From Anaerolineae bacterium (GTDB lineage Bacteria; Chloroflexota; Anaerolineae; Aggregatilineales; Aggregatilineaceae), in the NCBI GenBank assembly GCA_016929355.1, contig JAFGJA010000263.1, positions 1 through 8,556 on the forward strand: a DNA stretch of 8,556 nt. Direction: 5' to 3'. Positions within the stretch are counted from its first letter, which is position 1, and every line of letters begins with the position of its first letter. The position numbers and the translations under genes were made by a program. Positions 1-4,599 of this stretch are shown here, piece by piece. The notes beneath the pieces were generated by a model that was given only the letters and a program-made list of their open reading frames with translations, was not told the origin of the DNA and made no database searches.

Positions 1-95
1 CGGCGCGCGATCTGGTCCTGACCTGTGCGACCCGCTACCGCCTGCCTGAACCAACGCGCGCGGCACATAACGCGGCGGGGTTGGGGCGCAAGTGA
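1..95 (+). CDS. nfi: Endonuclease V, C-terminal end (5' part outside the window)
   Basis: Only the last 30 codons are visible, read from base 3 to a TGA at 93-95. They end in ...CATRYRLPEPTRAAHNAAG... The block YRLPEPTR is the hallmark C-terminal segment of endonuclease V; Escherichia coli Nfi has GYRLPEPTRWAD at the same place. The enzyme nicks DNA one phosphodiester 3' of deaminated bases such as deoxyinosine and starts alternative excision repair. The catalytic acidic residues lie upstream of the window, so activity cannot be judged here. The gene converges on the minus-strand lipoprotein gene, with only 16 bases between the two stop codons and no hairpin terminator in the gap. The assignment rests on one short but distinctive motif. 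Confidence 0.8.
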   Translation, partial: ARDLVLTCATRYRLPEPTRAAHNAAGLGRK

Positions 96-111
96 TGTGG
101 GCTAAGACAGG

Positions 112-1332
112 CTACTGCGCCGATCCCACCGTACCGATCACGTTGATCGTAAATGTGATCGCGGGGCCGCCCACCGCGTAGATGGGCACTTCAAAGCCAA
201 CGGCTTCTTGCGGGACAAGCTGCGACTTTGACACATACAGCGTTTCCGCCGCCACCACGCGCCCCTGATCATCCCAGATGGCGACGATCACCTTGACCGC
301 CTCCGCCATCTGATTGCCGGTATTCGCCAGTTCGCCGCGCACCACCAGCGTATCCTGCATATAGATCGCTTCTTCATTGGCAATCGTGAAATTATCCGCG
401 CCATAGAACGTTTGCCGCGCGTATTCCGCCTCCCGCGCGGCGACATTCAATTCATAACGCACCGTGCTGGTCGGTTTGCCGCCCTCAAAACGCAGATCGA
501 ACGGCGCGCCCTGCCCCGGTCCGAGCACGTCCATCGACAGAATATCGGATTGTTCCGCCAAACGCCGCCCCTGCGCATCATACAACACGCCGGAGAGCCG
601 CACCGCTTCGAGATCGTTGGGCGTGGTATTCACCGCTTCGCCCGTGATGTGAAAGACCCCATCCTGATCGGTCCAGGCGTAGTAACCGTTGAAGCCGATC
701 ACGCCGCTATAGGCGGTCACTTGCGCCGCCGCCTGCTGCACCGTCCCGATCCGTAGATCCGCCGTTTGGTTGACGCGGTACGTGTTGACCACCGCTTGCA
801 AACGTTCGCGGGTAGGCGCATCAGCCCCGGTAATATCGAGTTCGAGCGCGCTGAAAAATGCGCCATCGCCCTGCAAAAACAGATTCAGACTGCGTGTGCC
901 AAGCGTCGGATAGGTGCGAATGCCCGTAATGCGGCGGCTGCCATCGCGTTGATCGGCGCGGTTAATCTCCTGCCAATCATACGCGGCGAGATCGTCCGGC
1001 GGTTGGTAGGTATTCGCCGCCTGCGCGAACATTTCCGGCGTCATCGGATTGCCCGTGTTCACCACATACACGCTGAGGCGCGTCACGGCCTGATCGCCTT
1101 CCAACGCGGTAAACTGCACCCGCACCCCGTTCGCATCCGGCAGATCACCCGCCACCCAATCCGGCGGAATCCGCAGCGAAAACACACCCGATGCATGTTG
1201 GTAGGTAATGAAATTGGCATCGGCGGGGACCGGCGTCGCCACGACAAACACCGGATCGTTGTTCTGATCACCGCAAGCGGTCAGGATGAGGAGGCCGGAT
1301 ACCAGCAGCAGGAAGATTACACGCACGCGCAT
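112..1332 (-). CDS. Lipoprotein with PsbP/DcrB-like domain and two FxLYD-like domains
   Basis: This is a 406-residue protein anchored outside the cytoplasmic membrane. The N-terminus has a basic start (MRVRV), a hydrophobic stretch and a lipobox LTAC with the lipidated cysteine at residue 20. An acidic, Pro/Ala-rich tether follows. Residues about 41-189 (ITYQHASGVFSLRIPPDW...) resemble the PsbP/DcrB-like alpha-beta fold found in many bacterial lipoproteins. Residues about 212-300 and 314-400 are two beta-rich modules of FxLYD type: VRLSGVLYDAQGR in the first and VKVIVAIWDDQGR in the second. No catalytic motif is visible, so a binding or structural role in the envelope is likely. The start is the ATG at 1332. 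AAGGTGA on the minus strand lies 7 bases before it, whereas the adjacent in-frame TTG at 1335 would leave only about 4. The gene is divergent from the ABC exporter, and its leader carries a three-hairpin repeat. The lipoprotein call is firm; the fold names are from pattern memory. Confidence 0.8.
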   Translation of the reverse strand: MRVRVIFLLLVSGLLILTACGDQNNDPVFVVATPVPADANFITYQHASGVFSLRIPPDWVAGDLPDANGVRVQFTALEGDQAVTRLSVYVVNTGNPMTPEMFAQAANTYQPPDDLAAYDWQEINRADQRDGSRRITGIRTYPTLGTRSLNLFLQGDGAFFSALELDITGADAPTRERLQAVVNTYRVNQTADLRIGTVQQAAAQVTAYSGVIGFNGYYAWTDQDGVFHITGEAVNTTPNDLEAVRLSGVLYDAQGRRLAEQSDILSMDVLGPGQGAPFDLRFEGGKPTSTVRYELNVAAREAEYARQTFYGADNFTIANEEAIYMQDTLVVRGELANTGNQMAEAVKVIVAIWDDQGRVVAAETLYVSKSQLVPQEAVGFEVPIYAVGGPAITFTINVIGTVGSAQ

Positions 1333-1356
1333 CAATATCTCACCTTACATCATTAT

Positions 1357-1444
1357 TGTAGGGGAGTACCAATGTGTGCTCCCGGCGCGATGAAGTCGCG
1401 CAAAGTTCAACTCAACCGGGCGGACACGCTGGTCCGTCCCTACA
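1357..1444. repeat. 88-bp palindromic repeat with three hairpins
   Basis: The ends are an inverted pair, TGTAGGG (1357-1363) and CCCTACA (1438-1444). Inside are three hairpins in a row. The first pairs GGGAGTAC (1362-1369) with GTGCTCCC (1376-1383). The second pairs GCGCGA (1385-1390) with TCGCGC (1396-1401). The third pairs GGGCGGAC (1418-1425) with GTCCGTCC (1432-1439). Hairpins one and three each need one G-U wobble. The TGTAGGGG...CCCTACA architecture resembles dispersed non-coding repeats common in Chloroflexota and cyanobacterial genomes, an association from memory. It lies in the predicted leader of the lipoprotein gene, between its -10 box and its start. Confidence 0.65.
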
Positions 1445-1457
1445 TGGACACACCGCC

Positions 1458-1490
1458 ATTATAGCGCAAAAACCGATTCGGCCATTTCAA
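1458..1490 (-). promoter_or_regulatory. Candidate promoter of the lipoprotein gene
   Basis: On the minus strand there is a perfect -10 hexamer TATAAT (1463-1458). The best upstream -35 match is TTGAAA (1490-1485), but the spacer of 21 bases is longer than ideal, so the -10 box is the main support. Transcripts from here would carry the three-hairpin repeat in their leader. Confidence 0.4.
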
Positions 1491-1514
1491 CCGCGTCAGG
1501 TGATTCGGTATAAT
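1485..1514 (+). promoter_or_regulatory. Candidate promoter of the ABC exporter gene
   Basis: A perfect TATAAT lies at 1509-1514, with a weak -35 candidate TTTCAA at 1485-1490 and an 18-base spacer. The same six bases read TTGAAA on the other strand and could serve the divergent lipoprotein gene. GATTCGG occurs twice in direct orientation around this box (1475-1481 and 1502-1508), a possible but unproven protein-binding site. Transcription would start near 1521, just before the MITE-like element. Confidence 0.5.
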
Positions 1515-1526
1515 CGCGTGCGTTGA

Positions 1527-1682
1527 GTCGTTATTTCTATCTTTGCACTTTTTTGCGTCTTTTATTGACCCCACCCTAAATCCCTCCCCGCAGGCAGGGA
1601 GGGACTTTGCTCCCCTTACCCTGCGTGCGGGGCAAGGATCTGGGGAGGTAATGGGGAAAACTGCAAAGATAGAGTCGTTATT
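1527..1682. mobile_element. MITE-like element (138 bp) with 12-bp inverted ends and 9-bp direct repeats
   Basis: The element itself spans 1536-1673. Its ends are perfect inverted repeats, TCTATCTTTGCA (1536-1547) and TGCAAAGATAGA (1662-1673). Identical 9-base direct repeats GTCGTTATT flank it at 1527-1535 and 1674-1682, as expected for a target-site duplication. Counting the two preceding bases GA, the repeat is 11 bases. The interior holds GC-rich hairpins: TCCCTCCC pairs with GGGAGGGA around 1579-1602, and CTCCCCTTACCC pairs imperfectly with the GGGGCAAGG and GGGGAG downstream. It has no transposase gene and is too short to encode one. It would therefore be non-autonomous, moved by an enzyme encoded elsewhere; the family cannot be named. 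It sits in the leader of the ABC exporter gene, 32 bases before its start codon. Short open frames crossing it are not credible genes. Confidence 0.7.
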
Positions 1683-1705
1683 GTACACCTTGAGGTATTG
1701 GAATC

Positions 1706-3457
1706 ATGAAAGCTTTCAAACTCGTCTTCGATTTCGCTCGCAACTACACCAAAGCATTGACCATCACCGTGATCAGTATGATCGCGCTGGTCGGCGTAAA
1801 ATTGCTCATCCCCTGGGTGATCAAATCACTGATCGCCGCCGTCACCAAACAACCCATCGACGCCGATACCATGACGTATATCACCGGGCTGACGATCCTG
1901 ACCGGATTTGCGCTGGTCGCTAAAGGCGTCCTGCAATTTTTGCGGAGCTACATGGCCCATATCGCCGGGTGGGGCGTGGTGGCGGACATGCGCAAGCATA
2001 TCTACCAGCATGTGCAGCGCCTCTCGCTGCGCTTCTACGAAGATAAACAAACCGGGCAGATGATGTCCCGCATTGTGAATGATACCGACCTGTTCGAGAT
2101 GTTGATCGCACACGCTGTCCCGGATATTGTCGTTAACCTGCTCACGTTTGTCGGCGTCGGCGCGATGCTCATGCTCATGAACTGGCAGCTTGGCCTCTTG
2201 AGCCTGATCCCGGTCCCGTTTGTGGTGCTGGTTATGCGCGGCTACGCGAAAAAAGTGCGACCCGCGTTCCGGCGGCGGCAGGTGGAACTCGGTGAACTGA
2301 ACGCAGCGCTCAATGACAATATTTCCGGCATCCGCGAGATCAAAGCCTTCACGCGCGAAGACGCCGAAGCGCAGCGCATTTCATACGGCATCGACAATTA
2401 CCGCCGTTCGCTGCTCTACGCGCTCAAAATGATGGCGATCTTCCAGCCGTTGGTCGATTTCACCTCGTCATTGGGGATGCTCGTCGTGATCTACTTCGGC
2501 GGGATGCTGGTCAACGATGGCACGCTGGCGGTAGCCGATCTGGTCGCATTTTTCCTGTACCTGGAAATGCTCTACCAACCGATTCGCGGCTTAAGCGATT
2601 CCTGGGAACGGGTTCAGGAATCACTCGCCGCCGGGGATCGCGTCGATGAACTGCTGAGTGAGAGTCCCGACATTGAAGAACGCCCCGACGCAATCCGGCT
2701 CACGGCGCGCGCACGCGGCGCGATCACGTTCAATGACGTGAGTTTTTGCTACAGTCAAGGCGATATGGTGCTGGAAAACATCAACCTGGAGATCGACGCC
2801 GGGCAGATGATCGCGCTCGTCGGGCCGACGGGCGTCGGTAAGTCCACGCTGGTAAGCCTGATCCCGCGTTTTTACGATCCGGTATCCGGCACGGTGCGCT
2901 TAGATGGCGTTGACACGCGCGAGTTAGACGTGGAAAGCCTGCGCCAGCAGATCAGCATTGTGTTGCAGGATGTCTTCCTGTTTCATGGCACGGTGCGCGA
3001 AAACATCCAATTCGGCAACCCCGCCGCCAGCGAAGCCGACATTATCCGCGCTGCCCAGACCGCCAATGCCGACCAGTTCATCCGCGAGCTGCCGCATGGC
3101 TACGATACGATGATCGGGGAGCGTGGCGTGAAGCTCTCCGGCGGGCAAAAGCAGCGCCTCTCGATTGCGCGCGCCGTGTTGAAGGACGCGCCGATCCTGA
3201 TTCTGGATGAGGCGACTTCCTCCGTCGATACGGAAACCGAAATTCTGATTCAGGAAGCGCTGGAACGGCTCATGGCGGGCAAAACGACGATCATCATCGC
3301 GCACCGGCTCTCCACCGTGCGCAACGCAGACAAAATCATTGTGCTGGAAAATACGCATATCGCGGAAATGGGCACGCATCAGGAACTTGTTTCCCGGCGC
3401 GGCCTGTACAATCGCTTATACACGGCGCAGCGCCGCTTGCAGAATCTATCGGCTTAA
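1706..3457 (+). CDS. ABC exporter half-transporter (MsbA/LmrA/BmrA-type, permease fused to ATPase)
   Basis: This is a full-length 583-residue half-transporter that would work as a dimer in the cytoplasmic membrane, exporting lipids, drugs or peptides. Membrane segments lie at about 14-38, 57-80, 141-159, 162-178, 244-268 and 273-295. RFYEDKQTGQMMSR (109-122) is the typical intracellular coupling region. The ATPase domain has every key element: A-loop Tyr349, Walker A GPTGVGKST (373-381, Lys379), Q-loop Gln421, X-loop GERG, signature LSGGQ (477-481), Walker B ILILDE with Asp501 and catalytic Glu502, D-loop SSVD and H-loop His533. It should therefore be active, and as a homodimer since both ATP sites would be canonical. 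The ATG at 1706 has GAGGT at 1692-1696, 9 bases upstream. There is no partner exporter gene next door. The substrate cannot be read from the sequence. A MITE-like element lies in its leader. Confidence 0.95.
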   Translation: MKAFKLVFDFARNYTKALTITVISMIALVGVKLLIPWVIKSLIAAVTKQPIDADTMTYITGLTILTGFALVAKGVLQFLRSYMAHIAGWGVVADMRKHIYQHVQRLSLRFYEDKQTGQMMSRIVNDTDLFEMLIAHAVPDIVVNLLTFVGVGAMLMLMNWQLGLLSLIPVPFVVLVMRGYAKKVRPAFRRRQVELGELNAALNDNISGIREIKAFTREDAEAQRISYGIDNYRRSLLYALKMMAIFQPLVDFTSSLGMLVVIYFGGMLVNDGTLAVADLVAFFLYLEMLYQPIRGLSDSWERVQESLAAGDRVDELLSESPDIEERPDAIRLTARARGAITFNDVSFCYSQGDMVLENINLEIDAGQMIALVGPTGVGKSTLVSLIPRFYDPVSGTVRLDGVDTRELDVESLRQQISIVLQDVFLFHGTVRENIQFGNPAASEADIIRAAQTANADQFIRELPHGYDTMIGERGVKLSGGQKQRLSIARAVLKDAPILILDEATSSVDTETEILIQEALERLMAGKTTIIIAHRLSTVRNADKIIVLENTHIAEMGTHQELVSRRGLYNRLYTAQRRLQNLSA

Positions 3458-3473
3458 TCGGTATGCGAAACAG

Positions 3474-3500
3474 TTCGCCCGGTCACGGAGGCCGGGCGAA
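3474..3500. terminator. GC-rich hairpin between convergent genes
   Basis: A perfect 9-bp stem pairs TTCGCCCGG (3474-3482) with CCGGGCGAA (3492-3500) around a 9-base loop. It starts 17 bases after the ABC exporter stop and precedes the convergent miniprotein gene. Neither side has a T-run, so it is at best a weak intrinsic terminator or an mRNA 3'-end stabiliser. Its position between convergent genes supports a 3'-end role. Confidence 0.55.
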
Positions 3501-3538
3501 AAGAGCGTAGCATGATGTAAATTACGGTGCGTGGCGGG

Positions 3539-3670
3539 CTACTGTACCAACGCCAGAATCACGGCGGCGAATACAGCCCCAAACAACCCGATCATCCAGT
3601 AAATCAACGGGTTAGCCCAGTCCCAATGCAGGCCCAGGCTAATGATTGGTGGGTTATGCCGGTGATCCAT
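3539..3670 (-). CDS. 43-residue single-span membrane miniprotein
   Basis: On the minus strand an ATG at 3670-3668 opens a 43-codon frame ending in TAG (3541-3539). The product starts MDHRHNPPIISLGLHWDW and continues into one hydrophobic segment, about residues 21-42 (PLIYWMIGLFGAVFAAVILA...), ending LVQ. The polar, His- and Trp-rich head followed by a single span looks like a small inner-membrane protein. GGAAAGGG lies upstream, about 10 bases before the ATG; a GTG one codon earlier would be 7 bases away and is a possible alternative start. The frame fills the gap between the exporter's hairpin and the next promoter region. Codon use is like the neighbouring genes, and the hydrophobic segment is not expected by chance. 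I do not recognise a named family. It may partner with a membrane complex, but nothing shows which. Confidence 0.6.
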   Translation of the reverse strand: MDHRHNPPIISLGLHWDWANPLIYWMIGLFGAVFAAVILALVQ

Positions 3671-3726
3671 CACAATACATCCCTTTCCACTTAAACATGC
3701 GCGTCGTGAGCAGTGGCGGGAGTCTT

Positions 3727-3735
3727 TGGTATTAT
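3727..3735 (+). promoter_or_regulatory. Extended -10 promoter candidate ahead of the TetR remnant
   Basis: TGGTATTAT (3727-3735) matches an extended -10 element (TGn plus a 5/6 TATAAT match). No good -35 box lies 16-18 bases upstream. Transcription from here would run into the TetR remnant, whose ATG at 3784 is preceded by GGGAG, and on into the 187-residue gene. Confidence 0.35.
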
Positions 3736-3783
3736 GATTGTATCAAACTGGCATTACTCTTGCACCAGCAAAAGGGAGATTTT

Positions 3784-3950
3784 ATGGTGCGCCAACCAAC
3801 CGAACAGACCCGCAATTATCCGCGCTACCGCCGGGCATCTGTATCACCACTTTCCGAGCAAGCGGGACTCGCTGATCGCGTTTGAGTGGGGATGAAGTTG
3901 CGGCGGAGATCGCAGAAACGTTTTTAATGGCACTAAAAGCGGAGCGCTGA
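3784..3950 (+). pseudogene. Decayed TetR/AcrR-family regulator (N-terminal DNA-binding part)
   Basis: Three reading frames together spell parts of a TetR-type regulator. Frame one begins MVRQPTEQTR at 3784 after an AAAGGGAG ribosome site. A frameshift near 3811-3813 leads to AIIRA, a first-helix fragment. It runs straight into TAGHLYHHFPSKRDSLIAFEW (3827-3889), the recognition-helix region typical of the family. Roughly 25-30 residues of the helix-turn-helix between these pieces are missing. A second shift at a run of four G (3888-3891) leads to DEVAAEIAETFLMALKAER and a TGA at 3948-3950. The ligand-binding domain of about 120 residues is absent. An intact family member has about 190 residues; about 55 remain, so the protein cannot function. 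Its last stop overlaps the next start codon (TGATG), which suggests regulator and downstream gene were once one operon. Confidence 0.7.
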
Positions 3951-4513
3951 TGACCAATACACCACAAATTCCCGACTTCCTGACGCACTATTACGACGCA
4001 GCGCGCGGACCCTTCCGCAATTTATCCACGTTAGCGCCCGACGCAGCCGAACGCCTGCAAGCCACGATCCGTGCATCAGGGCGTGGTTTCGCCAGCCAGC
4101 GCAATCCTGACTATCTGGCGATCCGGCGCGCGTTGGAACGCAAAATCCGCGCATTGTTTATCGAGAAAGGCGGCCAACCGCAACGCGACACACCGCATTA
4201 CATGATTCTCGGCGCGTGCGCGTGGGTGAAATCGTGGTACGTGGCGGGTTGTGAAGTGCGCGTCCCATTGGATCAGTTCGATCCGGCGCAGGTGAGTCTG
4301 ACCTATGGCGACTCGTTCCCAGCCATGCGCTACGGCGATGGCAAACCCTGGCGCGGGCAGGTCTACACGCTGGCCGAACTGCCGGACCTCGTGCAGCGCT
4401 ACGATCTGCCGCAGGTCTGGAACGCGGACGGATCGCAGGGGCCGGATCGTTACATCGAAGCGCAGGTGTGGAGCGATGAACCGCTTAGATCATTAGGATT
4501 GCTGCCGGGGTAA
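3950..4513 (+). CDS. Uncharacterised 187-residue protein
   Basis: This is an intact soluble protein with no signal peptide or membrane segment. GGAG at 3941-3944 lies 5 bases before the ATG, and the ATG overlaps the stop of the TetR remnant (TGATG). The N-terminal half contains IPDFLTHYYDAARGPFRNLS (residues 7-26) and an Arg-rich helix YLAIRRALERKIRALFIEKGG (55-75). The C-terminal half is compact and looks strongly constrained: HYMILGACAWVKSWY (83-97), LTYGDSFPAMRYGDGKPW (117-134), and PQVWNADGSQGPDRYIEAQV (154-173). I recall similar proteins of unknown function in other bacteria with the same GDSFPAMR and GPDRYIEAQ blocks, but cannot attach a family name or reaction. The clustered His, Asp, Arg and Glu residues could form an active or ligand site; that is inference. 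Its likely former regulator is broken, so expression may now be constitutive. Confidence 0.8.
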   Translation: MTNTPQIPDFLTHYYDAARGPFRNLSTLAPDAAERLQATIRASGRGFASQRNPDYLAIRRALERKIRALFIEKGGQPQRDTPHYMILGACAWVKSWYVAGCEVRVPLDQFDPAQVSLTYGDSFPAMRYGDGKPWRGQVYTLAELPDLVQRYDLPQVWNADGSQGPDRYIEAQVWSDEPLRSLGLLPG

Positions 4514-4533
4514 CGTCTACCAACTGGGGATCA

Positions 4534-4580
4534 ATGGTAGGGGCAAATTCTCGGATACGATCAGAATTTGCCCCTACCAT
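4534..4580. repeat. Perfect 18-bp hairpin, likely bidirectional terminator and repeat-family member
   Basis: ATGGTAGGGGCAAATTCT (4534-4551) and its exact reverse complement (4563-4580) flank an 11-base loop, which can add a 3-bp GAT/ATC inner stem. It lies between two convergent genes, 20 bases past the stop of one and 19 bases past the stop of the other. A 3'-end function for both is therefore reasonable, although there is no T-run. The GTAGGGGC...GCCCCTAC ends resemble those of the repeat at 1357-1444, suggesting a dispersed palindrome recruited as a terminator. Confidence 0.65.
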
Positions 4581-4599
4581 ACTCACTGCAATCGCGCAT

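Noticed and set aside
96..111. Terminator between the endonuclease V and lipoprotein genes
   Set aside because: The 16-base gap has no hairpin or T-run.
766..1464. Long open frame on the plus strand, antisense to the lipoprotein gene
   Set aside because: It is Arg/His/Ile-rich with no recognisable domain and lies opposite a well-supported lipoprotein with a ribosome site and lipobox; open antisense frames are common in GC-rich DNA.
1440..1923. Short frames on both strands across the MITE-like element, one continuing into the exporter gene
   Set aside because: Their peptides (NPSPQAGRDF type) are translations of a palindromic repeat, and the continuation overlaps the exporter gene in the wrong frame.
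3736..3746. Small palindrome TGATTGTATCA as a TetR operator
   Set aside because: The arms are only 4 bp each, expected often by chance, and the regulator itself is broken.
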